A stretch of 17,190 bases of DNA from an uncultured Butyricicoccus sp. (GCA_900547195.1 URFQ01000058.1:1-17190); one strand, 5' to 3'; positions 1 through 7,860 are shown, counted from the stretch's first letter. Notes: a model not told the origin generated them from the letters alone. Program-made: numbers and translations.

Positions 1-101
1 AAACGCAGGAATCCTTGGCGGATTTCAAGTTTTCGCAACAAAGTTATGGCGGAAAATTTTAGAAAAGCGCCGCCGCCGTCTTTGTGCGGTGTTGCCTTAT
101 G

Positions 102-141
102 TTTACCGTGTAAAAAAACGATGTTTGTACGGTAAATTTTT
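102..141 (+). terminator. Hairpin with T-tract before the sulfatase gene
   Basis: Perfect 8-bp arms TTTACCGT (102-109) and ACGGTAAA (129-136) are followed by TTTTT. It may be the terminator of a gene left of the window, or an attenuator in the sulfatase leader. No convincing promoter fits between it and the start codon at 169. Confidence 0.4.
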
Positions 142-168
142 CAGTTTCCCAATTCCAGGAAAGGATTT

Positions 169-1983
169 GTGTTTGTGAAAGGCTTCTATCACAGGCTGTC
201 CCGCAGCCGCAGCCTCACGGTGCTGCTGCTGATTGCGGCCTCTTTGGGTCTCGGCGTGCTGTCGCTGCGTTTTGCCGCCGTCCTGCGCGCCGATGAAATG
301 TTTGACAGTTATTTTGAAAACCACTGGATTGCTTTCCTCAACCTCCTGCCCTGCGTCTGGCTTGCACTCACGCTCTGGTTTGCCACCCAGCGCGCTGCGG
401 TTGCGTTTGCGCTGTCTTCGCTGCTTGTAATGGGGCTCAGTATAGCCAGTTGGTTCAAGCTTCAATTCCGCAATGATCCGCTGATGTTTGAAGACCTCCT
501 TCTCGTCAAGGAGGCAGGCAACATGTCGGGGCGTTATCAGCTGTTTGTCACCAAGTCCATGCTCGCTGCGCTCGCTGTATTGCTGGCTGCCGTTCTCGTG
601 CTGGCGTTTCTGGGGCGCGCCCGTCTACCGTGGAAGGCTCGTCTGGCCGGCGTCCTTGTCCTGCTGCTGTGCCTGATCCCCATGGCAAAGCTCTACACGG
701 ATACGGATATCTATACCAACAAAACGGAAAATTATGACCTGATCAACCGCTGGTCCACCACGCAGGTGTATATCTCCAAGGGCTTTGTATATCCGTTCCT
801 GTACTCGGTGCAGTCGGCCATCGATACCCCGCCTGAGGGCTATGACGCAGACGAAGCAGCCGCGACGCTTGCCCGGTATACGGATGCGGATATCCCGGAA
901 AACCAAAAGGTGGACGTCATTGGCATTATGCTGGAAGCCTACGCCGATTTTTCGGTGTATGACCAGATCCAGTTCAACGTAGACCCCTATGAAGAATACC
1001 ACAAGCTGGAGGCGGAAGGGATCTCCGGAAACCTGCTCACCAATATCTTTGCCGGCGGCACGGTTGACACCGAACGCTGTTTCCTGACCGGCTACTGCGA
1101 CCTCGGCTCGTTCCGCAGCCCGACCAATTCCTATGTCCGCTATTTTGCCGGCCAGGGCTATACGGTCACCGGCAGCCATCCGAGCTATGACTGGTTCTAT
1201 AACCGCGTGAACATCAACGCGAACCTGGGCTTTGAAAGCTACAATTTCCTGGAAAACCACTATGGCGCCCTGGCGGACGGCGGCATTGCCATGGATCGTG
1301 TCCTCTTCCCCGAGTTAATTAACCTCCATGAGCGGCACAAGGCTGAAAGCGGTAAGCCGTATTTTGCATTTAACGTCACGTATCAGGGGCATGGCCCCTA
1401 CACACAGGGCAAGAACGATTATGGGGTGGATTATGTCGTGCCGGGCGTATACACCGAGGAAAGCCAGAACATCTTAAACAACTATTTTGGCTCCATCGCG
1501 GACACGAACGCGCACCTGAAGGAATTTTTCGACCATTACCGCGCGTCGGAAGACCCGGTTGTAATTGTGCTCTTTGGCGACCACAAGCCGTGGCTGGGCG
1601 ACGGCAGCAGCGTATATGCCGAACTTGGGATCGACCTGAACTTTGGGGATTCCGAAGAGGGCTTCCGCAACTACTACACCACCCGTTACCTGATCTGGGC
1701 AAACGACGCCGCCAAGCAGGCGCTTGGAAAGGATTTTCAGGGGGCGGGCCGCGACCTTGGCCCCTATTTCCTGATGGATGAACTGTTCCGGCAATGCGGC
1801 TGGGAAGGCCCAGCCTATATGCAGGCCACCCGCGCATGCAGCGAAACCGTGCCGGTGCTGAGCGTCGCGGGGCTGTATTTGGAAAATGGCGTGCTTACCG
1901 ACACCCTGACCAAAGACGCGGAGCTCGTCCGGCAATACCGCTGTCTGGAATACTACGAACGCAAACATTTCCGCGATTCCTAA
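169..1983 (+). CDS. LTA synthase / OpgB-like membrane sulfatase
   Basis: A 604-residue protein of the alkaline-phosphatase/sulfatase superfamily, LtaS/phosphoglycerol-transferase branch. These enzymes transfer glycerol-phosphate (or related groups) from lipid donors to envelope polymers on the outer face of the membrane. The N-terminal ~175 residues hold about five hydrophobic helices and the extracellular catalytic domain begins near residue 245. Likely catalytic and metal residues by position are E256 (IMLEAYADF), nucleophile T298 (GGTVDTE), H408 (QGHGPY) and D471/H472 (FGDHKP), close to the spacing known for LtaS. The start is ambiguous: GTG at 169 has AGGA 8 nt upstream, and GTG at 175 has AAGGA 9 nt upstream. 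The gene is monocistronic, with a terminator immediately downstream. The exact polymer cannot be read from the sequence; LTA-like polymer synthesis or phosphoglycerol decoration are both possible. Confidence 0.85.
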   Translation: MFVKGFYHRLSRSRSLTVLLLIAASLGLGVLSLRFAAVLRADEMFDSYFENHWIAFLNLLPCVWLALTLWFATQRAAVAFALSSLLVMGLSIASWFKLQFRNDPLMFEDLLLVKEAGNMSGRYQLFVTKSMLAALAVLLAAVLVLAFLGRARLPWKARLAGVLVLLLCLIPMAKLYTDTDIYTNKTENYDLINRWSTTQVYISKGFVYPFLYSVQSAIDTPPEGYDADEAAATLARYTDADIPENQKVDVIGIMLEAYADFSVYDQIQFNVDPYEEYHKLEAEGISGNLLTNIFAGGTVDTERCFLTGYCDLGSFRSPTNSYVRYFAGQGYTVTGSHPSYDWFYNRVNINANLGFESYNFLENHYGALADGGIAMDRVLFPELINLHERHKAESGKPYFAFNVTYQGHGPYTQGKNDYGVDYVVPGVYTEESQNILNNYFGSIADTNAHLKEFFDHYRASEDPVVIVLFGDHKPWLGDGSSVYAELGIDLNFGDSEEGFRNYYTTRYLIWANDAAKQALGKDFQGAGRDLGPYFLMDELFRQCGWEGPAYMQATRACSETVPVLSVAGLYLENGVLTDTLTKDAELVRQYRCLEYYERKHFRDS

Positions 1984-2001
1984 CGTAATGCCCTGAAAAG
2001 C

Positions 2002-2037
2002 AAACCGCCCCGAGGTGACGGCCTCCGGGCGGTTTTT
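2002..2037 (+). terminator. Rho-independent terminator of the sulfatase gene
   Basis: GC-rich stem AACCGCCC/GGGCGGTT extended by GAGG/CCTC, followed by TTTTTA on the plus strand. It sits between convergent genes and overlaps the last codons of the minus-strand neighbour. The minus-strand tail (TTTGCTTTTC) is weaker, so it may serve that side only partly. Confidence 0.85.
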
Positions 2038-2470
2038 ATTTTGCGATTTGTGCAAGTGCGGCTGCGATGTCTTTTTGTACCAGCGGCTGCATGCTGTCGT
2101 TGTAGATGCTCGTATCCGCGGCGAGCAGCGCCGCGCGGATGCGGGGTGCAAGTGCAGGCTTTTCCTTCGCCACCCCAGGCAGCGCCTGAATGAACTGCCG
2201 CGACACACTGGGCTTTGCATCCAGGATATGGGCAAGGCATTTGTCGAGTACCGCGTCCACCTTGTTTTGCGTATCCCAGCGCGCGTTTGCCGCAATCAGC
2301 AGCAGCCCCCGCGTCCGGACAAAAGAACTTTTGTCATCCAGCATGGGCACAAAGGTGTCAAAATACGGATATACCTCCTCGCAGGCGGTGCTGATCTCCA
2401 GCAGCCGTTTCAGGCAGGCATATCCTTCTTTCCGCGCGAGACCGGCGGCGAGCGAATCGATGGTTTCCAT
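2036..2470 (-). CDS. Small HEAT-like helical protein ('SufBD protein' family)
   Basis: A 144-residue, predicted all-helical soluble protein. It begins METIDSLAAGLARKEG and contains the stretches MLDDKSSFVRTRGLLLIAAN (residues about 43-62) and MQPLVQKDIAAAL near the end. I recognise this as a small clostridial family commonly labelled 'SufBD protein'; despite the name it has no visible relation to the SufB/SufD scaffold. The pattern of short amphipathic helices with R-T-R-x-L turns is HEAT-repeat-like and suggests a protein-binding role. It lies 12 nt after the RsmF-like gene on the same strand, so the two are probably co-transcribed and its ribosome binding site (GGAGGC) sits in that gap. The specific function is unknown. 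Confidence 0.75.
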   Translation of the reverse strand: METIDSLAAGLARKEGYACLKRLLEISTACEEVYPYFDTFVPMLDDKSSFVRTRGLLLIAANARWDTQNKVDAVLDKCLAHILDAKPSVSRQFIQALPGVAKEKPALAPRIRAALLAADTSIYNDSMQPLVQKDIAAALAQIAK

Positions 2471-2482
2471 GCCGTTGCCTCC

Positions 2483-3844
2483 TTACTTCCAGCGAAGACC
2501 CTTTGGATAATGGTTTTTGAGCGTGCCATTTACCGCTTTGCCCCAGCCGAGCGCAAATCCGTCCGCGCACACAAGCGTCCAGCCGTTTGCGCCATCGACC
2601 GGCAGGGTCTCTCCCCTCAGATAGCGCACAATCTCGCCGCTGTCCGCAGGGAAATCGGCCGTGCGCCGGGCAGCGTCCGGTTTCAGTGCAAGCGCGAACG
2701 CATGGGCCGGCTCAAAGCGCCTTTTTTTCAGCGTGCCAAGTTCCAGGCCGGTGCGCAGCACGCGCAGGCCGTCCAGGGACGGCATTTGCTCCGGGACCGC
2801 CCACAGGCGGTCGCCCGCGCGCAAAACGTCGGCCTTGGGCGCGGTTTGCAGGGCGTCCTCCATGAAGCGCGCAAATTCAGGCGGCAGTTTGGCAAGCGGC
2901 TTCATGGGCTGCGGCTCCCGCCGTTTCCCATCACCCGCACGAAAAAGCAACGCGCAAAAATGGCCCTCGCCCGCCAGCCTGTGCGGCCATAGGCGGAACG
3001 CATGCGCCACCGTCTGACCGGCTCCTGACCACCAATCGGGACGTCCGGGAGCAAACCACGGATAGCCGTCCACCGCGGCAATCGTAAAATCCGGATGCCG
3101 CGCGAGCAGGCGGGTCAGCGTGCCCTCGTTTTCCTCCGGGGAAAAGGTGCAGGTGGAATAGGCCAGCCGCCCGCCCGGGCGCACCATCTTCACCGCTTCG
3201 TCCAGGATTTCATCCTGCCGGGCCGCGCACAAGGCGGGCGAGCCTTCGTCCCATTCGCCCGCCGCATCTTCATCCTTTCGGAACATGCCCTCACCCGAAC
3301 AGGGTGCGTCTACCACAACGCAGTCAAACGCATCCGGAAAACGCGCTGCGAGCCGCGCCGGCGTTTCGTTCGTCACCGCCGCATTGCAAATCCCCGCCCG
3401 CTCGACGCTCTGCGCCAGGATTTTGGCGCGTGCGGGGTGGATTTCATTGGCGACCAGAATGCCTTGCCCCTGCATGCGTCCGGCCAGATGGGTGGTTTTC
3501 CCGCCGGGCGCGGCGCATAGATCGAGCACCCACTCTCCCGGCTTTGCATCCGCCACCGCGCCGACCGCCATTGCGCTCGGCTCTTGAATGTAATAAACGC
3601 CCGCCTCATAGAGCGCATGCTTGCCCGGGCGCGCGGACGCGGGATAGTAAAACCCCTCGGCGCACCATGGTACCGGCGTAAGCGGGAACAGACCGCGGGC
3701 GGCAAAATCGGCCGGTGCGCAGCGCAGGGGGTTTACGCGCAGCCCAAGGCTGCGCGCTGCCCCAAGGCTGTCCAAAAACGCCGGGTACTCCTCCCCCAAA
3801 AGCGCCTGCATCCGGTCGCAAAAAGCGGTTGGCAGCGGCATCAT
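2483..3844 (-). CDS. rsmF: RsmF/NOP2-Sun-type 16S rRNA m5C methyltransferase
   Basis: A 453-residue SAM-dependent RNA (cytosine-5) methyltransferase of the NOL1/NOP2/Sun family. The SAM-binding motif VLDLCAAPGGKTTHL covers residues 106-120. The two catalytic cysteines are in DAPCSGEGMF (C182) and YSTCTF (C232). The C-terminus, ending HYPKGLRWK and including the VDGANGW and GFALGWGK stretches, resembles the small PUA-like domain of RsmF. Family members methylate one cytosine of 16S rRNA, but the exact target position is inferred from homology only. The start ATG at 3844 (a second ATG follows directly) is preceded by AAAGGTGG. It is the first gene of a two-gene operon with the HEAT-like protein. 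Confidence 0.9.
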   Translation of the reverse strand: MMPLPTAFCDRMQALLGEEYPAFLDSLGAARSLGLRVNPLRCAPADFAARGLFPLTPVPWCAEGFYYPASARPGKHALYEAGVYYIQEPSAMAVGAVADAKPGEWVLDLCAAPGGKTTHLAGRMQGQGILVANEIHPARAKILAQSVERAGICNAAVTNETPARLAARFPDAFDCVVVDAPCSGEGMFRKDEDAAGEWDEGSPALCAARQDEILDEAVKMVRPGGRLAYSTCTFSPEENEGTLTRLLARHPDFTIAAVDGYPWFAPGRPDWWSGAGQTVAHAFRLWPHRLAGEGHFCALLFRAGDGKRREPQPMKPLAKLPPEFARFMEDALQTAPKADVLRAGDRLWAVPEQMPSLDGLRVLRTGLELGTLKKRRFEPAHAFALALKPDAARRTADFPADSGEIVRYLRGETLPVDGANGWTLVCADGFALGWGKAVNGTLKNHYPKGLRWK

Positions 3845-3882
3845 TCGTCCACCTTTCGTGTTTTAGAATCTTTCTTCTGTCT

Positions 3883-3911
3883 ATTATGAAATACCGCGCC
3901 GTGCAGGTCAA
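3883..3911 (-). promoter_or_regulatory. Sigma-A-type promoter of rsmF
   Basis: On the minus strand TTGACC (3911-3906), a 17-nt spacer and CATAAT (3888-3883) lie about 40 nt upstream of the start codon. Confidence 0.7.
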
Positions 3912-3935
3912 GCATATTATTATATTTTCATGACC

Positions 3936-4109
3936 CTATCCTTTGTTTTTTATGTCATACAGAAATTTTAAACGGCGCTCCCGGACAATCACCTGCTTAT
4001 ATTCCCCGCAGCCTTCACACAGCTCCAGCCCGCGGGATAGAACCCAGTCCCGTTCCGTGTATTTGGTATTATTGATCATATTCCAGCAATCCAAGCAAAA
4101 TTCAGCCAT
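3936..4109 (-). CDS. Small zinc-ribbon protein (57 aa)
   Basis: The ORF encodes 57 residues and begins MAEFCLDCWN. It has a perfect ribosome binding site AAGGAGG (4117-4123) 7 nt before ATG. Two CxxC pairs, CLDC (residues 5-8) and CEGC (residues 31-34), form a treble-clef or zinc-ribbon-like pattern and should bind one Zn2+. The tail is basic (VRERRLKFL). I recognise this as one of the short clostridial zinc-ribbon proteins with unknown partner. It is transcribed toward the rsmF promoter and no terminator was seen before that promoter. An ORF on the opposite strand here (3943-4125) lacks this coding logic. Expression and Zn binding are inferred. Confidence 0.75.
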   Translation of the reverse strand: MAEFCLDCWNMINNTKYTERDWVLSRGLELCEGCGEYKQVIVRERRLKFLYDIKNKG

Positions 4110-4209
4110 CTGTCCGCCTCCTTAGTCATGTTTGACATAATCGCAGCATAATTTCCATGGTATTGTCAAAACATAATTACTTATCTTTTGGATATTGTGT
4201 GGCGATCCC

Positions 4210-4359
4210 ATGAAAATATACGCTTACGGTGAGCGCTGTAATCTTGCAGGCGTTCGCATGCGGCTGCGCCGCGAACAATTAAAACTGTCGCAGGAACAGC
4301 TTGCAGCCCAATTGCAGCTCCTCGGCATGGATGTATGGCGGGTTATGATGACTGCGTAG
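4210..4359 (+). pseudogene. Truncated XRE-family helix-turn-helix regulator
   Basis: From ATG at 4210 the frame gives 49 residues. The first ~41 match the N-terminus of a common clostridial Cro/C1-type regulator: an initial MKIYAYGERCNLAG, then RMRLRREQLKLSQEQLAAQL, i.e. helices 1 and 2 of the HTH. The homology stops at LLGMD, where the recognition helix (usually a QKAISRIETG-type sequence) should follow. The frame then runs through VWRVMMTA into a stop. No good ribosome binding site precedes it. I read this as a remnant created by a deletion or insertion junction near 4333. The following bases (4360-4480) show no recognisable continuation in any frame. Confidence 0.65.
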
Positions 4360-4484
4360 CCTGCCCGGAGTATCTACCTCTGGCCCACTCCACCATTGTG
4401 CCAGCGTGACAAATGATGTGGTCATCCTCGGCGCGCCCGCTTTTACTACCATCACAAAGCCAAATGATTTTACTGGAGAACAGC

Positions 4485-4522
4485 AAACCGCACGGGGCGA
4501 AATGAATCGCACCGTGCGGTTT
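4485..4522 (-). terminator. Terminator-like hairpin between convergent genes
   Basis: Arms AAACCGCACGG (4485-4495) and CCGTGCGGTTT (4512-4522) are perfect, with an inner GCG/CGC extension. It lies 7 nt beyond the stop of the minus-strand gene ending at 4530. Its T-tract is poor on both strands (GTTTGCTGTTC on minus, GTTTATTA on plus). Confidence 0.6.
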
Positions 4523-4529
4523 ATTAGGC

Positions 4530-5135
4530 TTACTGCTCAACCGAGAGAAAGGGAGGGAACGTATCGGAAGAATCTCTGCGCTGCATCGTCTTTGCGTCCA
4601 CATCAAAACTCCTGCCATAATATTCGTAATGCAGTTTTTTGTCTTTAACGAAAAAGTGATGCTCCGCCTGAAAGGCAACGGGTTTGAAGCGGCCGTCCTG
4701 AATTGGTTGGTCGCGATATAATGCCTGATCCTCTGACAACTTTAATACGCCATCTTGCAGGCATACGTCATAAATACCGCTGACGATAGCCTCAGCTGCA
4801 ACGTCTTTCCCTGAAGCGGATAGAAAACGGAATGCACCTGACAGATCATTGGTACTTTTCCGTTTGGCAAGTTCAAAACGGAATAGCGATACGCCGCTGA
4901 AATCTTTTCTTAACGCTTCTCGCTGCCCATCCTTTCCTACAAGCCATATCTTTTCATTCGACACAATAAACATATCAAACTGGAAACCGCTTTGCGAGTA
5001 TTTCAGATTGGAAAAAGAGATTTGATCTGCGTACGCGCCCTCCAAAACTCCATCTTCAAGTTGATAGACCAATTCCTTCGTATACAGTGTCTTGCCGTTC
5101 ACATTTGCTTCAAGAAAGTCGATAATTTCTTTCAT
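4530..5135 (-). CDS. Hypothetical protein, 201 aa, unrecognised
   Basis: I do not recognise this protein. It is soluble, with no signal peptide or membrane helix, and begins MKEIIDFLEANVNGKTLYTK. Alternating hydrophobic/polar stretches through the middle (FQFDMFIVSNEKIWLVG and following) suggest a beta-rich fold, possibly lipocalin-like. I chose the ATG at 5135 because GGAGGG (5140-5145) lies just upstream; the in-frame ATG at 5156, which would add 7 residues, has only a GGAG 3 nt away. A sigma-A-type promoter lies 57 nt upstream and a hairpin follows the stop, so it is a free-standing gene. It is visibly more AT-rich than the housekeeping genes around it and lies among gene remnants, consistent with recent acquisition. 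Confidence 0.75.
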   Translation of the reverse strand: MKEIIDFLEANVNGKTLYTKELVYQLEDGVLEGAYADQISFSNLKYSQSGFQFDMFIVSNEKIWLVGKDGQREALRKDFSGVSLFRFELAKRKSTNDLSGAFRFLSASGKDVAAEAIVSGIYDVCLQDGVLKLSEDQALYRDQPIQDGRFKPVAFQAEHHFFVKDKKLHYEYYGRSFDVDAKTMQRRDSSDTFPPFLSVEQ

Positions 5136-5191
5136 TTTGCCCTCCAATTTGTACATCTACTCCGCCAAAATTAAACAAATGCCTTTTCTTT

Positions 5192-5220
5192 ACTTTATTA
5201 TATCGACTTTCCTTTGTCAA
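5192..5220 (-). promoter_or_regulatory. Sigma-A-type promoter of the hypothetical gene
   Basis: On the minus strand a consensus TTGACA (5220-5215), a 17-nt spacer and TAAAGT (5197-5192). A TATAAT also occurs inside the spacer but is only 12 nt from the -35. Confidence 0.65.
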
Positions 5221-5629
5221 GGCAATTGGGTTGGTCATTTGCGGGGTTCTCGCCGGGGCATCACCATGGAGGCCACGGCGGCGCACACATCCAGCACACC
5301 TGCATCTTCCGGCCTGCGAAAACAAGTCGGACGGGCGGCTCATTCATCTGCACGCCATTTGCGAGCAACATAAACCCCACCAAAATCGGAAAACCCCTTA
5401 TAAGAAGAGCGCAAAAGCCTTGAAGTTGCATAGCGGCACGGGCCTTTGGGACCATGACAATTTACACCATTAGCTTTGCTGTTTACCTCTCTTCTTAAAT
5501 ATATCTGCACAGTTCGTACAAATAATTAAAAAAATTTATATAGTACTGAATTTGCAGGCGCACTTGTGATACAATAAATTTTCATTATAACGCCAGAGTT
5601 TGAGATTGCGGGGAAGGTTTTTTCATTTC
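5221..5629. other. About 400 bases without a recognisable gene
   Basis: Short ORFs exist on both strands, but none has a ribosome binding site plus recognisable content. From 5221 to about 5460 the sequence is GC-moderate and may be the remnant of a lost gene. One minus-strand frame there has a hydrophobic run (LIRGFPILVGFMLLA). From 5474 to 5629 it is AT-rich. An extended -10 (TGATACAAT, 5567-5575) points toward the 3' end of glnN on the antisense strand. No clear terminator of glnN was found. Confidence 0.5.
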
Positions 5630-7720
5630 TTATACGTAAAACAGCATCTTGCCGTAGGTCGGCATCGGCCAGTCTTTTTCGTCCACCATGGTCTCGAGCT
5701 TGTCGGCTACGGCGCGCGCGGCGTTCATCGCCGGAATGACCGCGTCGCGGTAATACTCGGACTTCGCCAGCATATCGCCATGCGTGGGGATGGCGTCCAT
5801 GGCCTGGCGCAGCGCCGCCTGACAGCGGTATAGCTCTCCGGTCAGGGCCGTCAGGTCACGCACCATTTCCAGCTCGGCCGGCGCATCCACGCCAATCGAT
5901 TTCTTGACCGCAACGCCTTCCGCCACTTTACTCGAATACGCGACGCACGCGGGCAGGATTTCGCGGGCAAGCATCTCCAGCATGGTCAGGGCCTCAATAT
6001 TGATGGTCTTGGCATACTCCTCCAGCAGGATTTCCGCGCGGGACTGCGTTTCCGCGCGGGTACAGATGCCGTGGCGCTGGAACAGCTTCACATTCTTCTC
6101 ATCGGTGTAGTGCCTCAGCGCGTCCGGCGTGGTCTTGAAGTTCAGCAGGCCGCGCTGCGCGGCCGCCTCCTGCCACTCGTCGCTGTAGCCGTTACCGTTA
6201 AAGATCACATGGCGGTGATCCTTCAGCTCACGCTGCACGAGCGCCGCAAGCGCGGTGTCAAAATTCGAAGCCGCTTCCAGCTCGTCGGCGAACTGGCGCA
6301 GCGATTCGGCCACTGCGGTGTTCAGGATGAAGTTGGTGCACGCGATGTTGAAGGACGAACCGGGCATACGGAACTCAAACTTGTTCCCCGTAAAGGCGAA
6401 CGGCGAAGTGCGGTTGCGGTCGGTCGTGTCCTTGGGGATGGGCGGCAGCGCCGAAACGCCAATGTTCATCATGGTCTTTTCCACATCGGTATAATCGATG
6501 CCGCGCACCAAAGAATCCAGAATGGCTTCCAGCTCGTCGCCGACAAACATGGAGATAATCGCCGGGGGCGCTTCGGACGCGCCCAGGCGGTGGTCGTTGC
6601 CCGCCGAAGCCGCCGAGATGCGCAGCAGATCCTGATATTCGTCCACCGCTTTGATGACCGCGGTCAGGAAGAGGATAAACTGGGCGTTTGAGTGCGGGGT
6701 CGAACCGGGTTCCAGCAGGTTCTCACCGCGGTCGGTGGACAGCGACCAGTTATTGTGCTTGCCCGAGCCATTGACGCCCTCAAACGGCTTTTCATGCAGC
6801 AGGCAGACAAAGCCGTGCTTATTCGCCACGCGCTTCATGACCTCCATGGTCAGCTGGTTATGGTCGGTCGCCACATTGGTGGTCTCGAAAACCGGAGCCA
6901 TTTCATGCTGGCACGGCGCAACCTCGTTGTGCTCGGTCTTAGACAGCACGCCGAGCTTCCACAGCTCGTCGTCCAGCTCCTCCATAAACGCCTTAACGCG
7001 CGGGCGGATGGAGCCGAAATAATGATCCTCCATCTCCTGCCCCTTGGGCGCCATGGCGCCGAACAGCGTGCGGCCGGTGAAAATCAGGTCGCGGCGCCTG
7101 GCGTAATCGTCCTTGTTGATGAGGAAATATTCCTGCTCGGCGCCCACGGTCGTGGTCACGCGCTTGACGTCCTTGCCGAACAGCTTCAGCACACGGCAGG
7201 CCTGCTTGCTGATCGCGTCCATGGAGCGCAGCAGCGGGGTTTTCTTGTCGAGCACTTCGCCGGTATAGGAGCAGAATGCGGTCGGGATGCACAGGGTATT
7301 GTCCTTTATAAACGCATAGGAGGTCGGATCCCATGCCGTGTAGCCGCGCGCTTCAAACGTCGCGCGCAGGCCGCCCGACGGGAACGACGACGCATCCGGC
7401 TCGCCTTTGATCAGCTCCTTGCCGGAAAACTCCATGATCACGCCGCAGCTCCCCTCGGGGGTGATAAAGCTGTCGTGCTTTTCCGCGGTCACGCCGGTCA
7501 TGGGCTGGAACCAGTGGGTGAAGTGGGTCGCGCCCTTGGAAAGCGCCCAGTCCTTCATGGCGTTCGCGACCACGTTTGCAATCGTGGGATCAATCGCGCT
7601 GCCCTCGTCCACCGTCTTTTTGAGCGCCCTGTAAACGTCCTTTGGAAGCAGTTCCTTCATGACGTTCTCGTTAAAAACCATACTGCCGAAATATTCCGGC
7701 ACACGTTTTGCCGTATCCAT
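5630..7720 (-). CDS. glnN: Type III glutamine synthetase
   Basis: A 696-residue GSIII, the long type typical of Bacteroidetes and many Clostridia. It makes glutamine from glutamate, ammonia and ATP in the cytoplasm, probably as a dodecamer. Visible motifs in order are the GSIII-specific N-terminal segment around HFTHWFQPMTG (residues 66-76), EFSGKELIKGEPDASSFPSG (97-116), the active-site GAEQEYF (193-199), HNEVAPCQHEMAP (264-276), the substrate-binding GVNGSGKHNNWS (315-326), NDHRLGASEAPPAI (375-388) and NKFEFRMPG (446-454). The length matches the family (about 690-730). The start ATG has GGGAGG 10 nt upstream, and a strong promoter lies about 110 nt upstream behind a structured leader. It is apparently monocistronic; no amtB or glnB neighbour is present. 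Confidence 0.96.
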   Translation of the reverse strand: MDTAKRVPEYFGSMVFNENVMKELLPKDVYRALKKTVDEGSAIDPTIANVVANAMKDWALSKGATHFTHWFQPMTGVTAEKHDSFITPEGSCGVIMEFSGKELIKGEPDASSFPSGGLRATFEARGYTAWDPTSYAFIKDNTLCIPTAFCSYTGEVLDKKTPLLRSMDAISKQACRVLKLFGKDVKRVTTTVGAEQEYFLINKDDYARRRDLIFTGRTLFGAMAPKGQEMEDHYFGSIRPRVKAFMEELDDELWKLGVLSKTEHNEVAPCQHEMAPVFETTNVATDHNQLTMEVMKRVANKHGFVCLLHEKPFEGVNGSGKHNNWSLSTDRGENLLEPGSTPHSNAQFILFLTAVIKAVDEYQDLLRISAASAGNDHRLGASEAPPAIISMFVGDELEAILDSLVRGIDYTDVEKTMMNIGVSALPPIPKDTTDRNRTSPFAFTGNKFEFRMPGSSFNIACTNFILNTAVAESLRQFADELEAASNFDTALAALVQRELKDHRHVIFNGNGYSDEWQEAAAQRGLLNFKTTPDALRHYTDEKNVKLFQRHGICTRAETQSRAEILLEEYAKTINIEALTMLEMLAREILPACVAYSSKVAEGVAVKKSIGVDAPAELEMVRDLTALTGELYRCQAALRQAMDAIPTHGDMLAKSEYYRDAVIPAMNAARAVADKLETMVDEKDWPMPTYGKMLFYV

Positions 7721-7830
7721 GCGTCAAAACCTCCCTGTTACTTGGAATCCATATCGTTTCCGTTTGCCGGACGGGCGGCCCGCCGCGGCGCTGTCCCTTC
7801 CCCTGGAAGGGAGAATATCTTTCAGTATCC

Positions 7831-7860
7831 ATTATAGGGTTCCTGCTCTGTCCGCGTCAA
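7831..7860 (-). promoter_or_regulatory. Sigma-A promoter and structured leader of glnN
   Basis: On the minus strand TTGACG (7860-7855), an 18-nt spacer and a perfect TATAAT (7836-7831). The ~105-nt leader that follows contains a 7-bp hairpin CCCTTCC/GGAAGGG (7795-7811) and a GC-rich block at 7768-7792. It does not show the glnA glutamine-riboswitch core that I would expect. Confidence 0.8.

Noticed and set aside
1474..2295. 273-residue minus-strand ORF
   Set aside because: It overlaps the sulfatase gene, its terminator and the HEAT-like gene in a different frame, and its composition is not protein-like.
3943..4125. 60-residue plus-strand ORF
   Set aside because: It is antisense to the zinc-ribbon gene, which has a perfect ribosome binding site and two CxxC pairs.
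5261..5455. 64-residue minus-strand ORF with a hydrophobic segment
   Set aside because: No ribosome binding site and no recognisable homology; kept only as a possible gene remnant in the intergenic entry.
7721..7830. glnA-type glutamine riboswitch in the glnN leader
   Set aside because: The leader is structured (hairpin 7795-7811), but I could not find the conserved core of that RNA class. The length and GC content alone do not support a call.
6692..7837. 381-residue plus-strand ORF
   Set aside because: It is antisense to glnN and runs across the glnN promoter, with His/Arg/Leu-rich shadow-frame composition.
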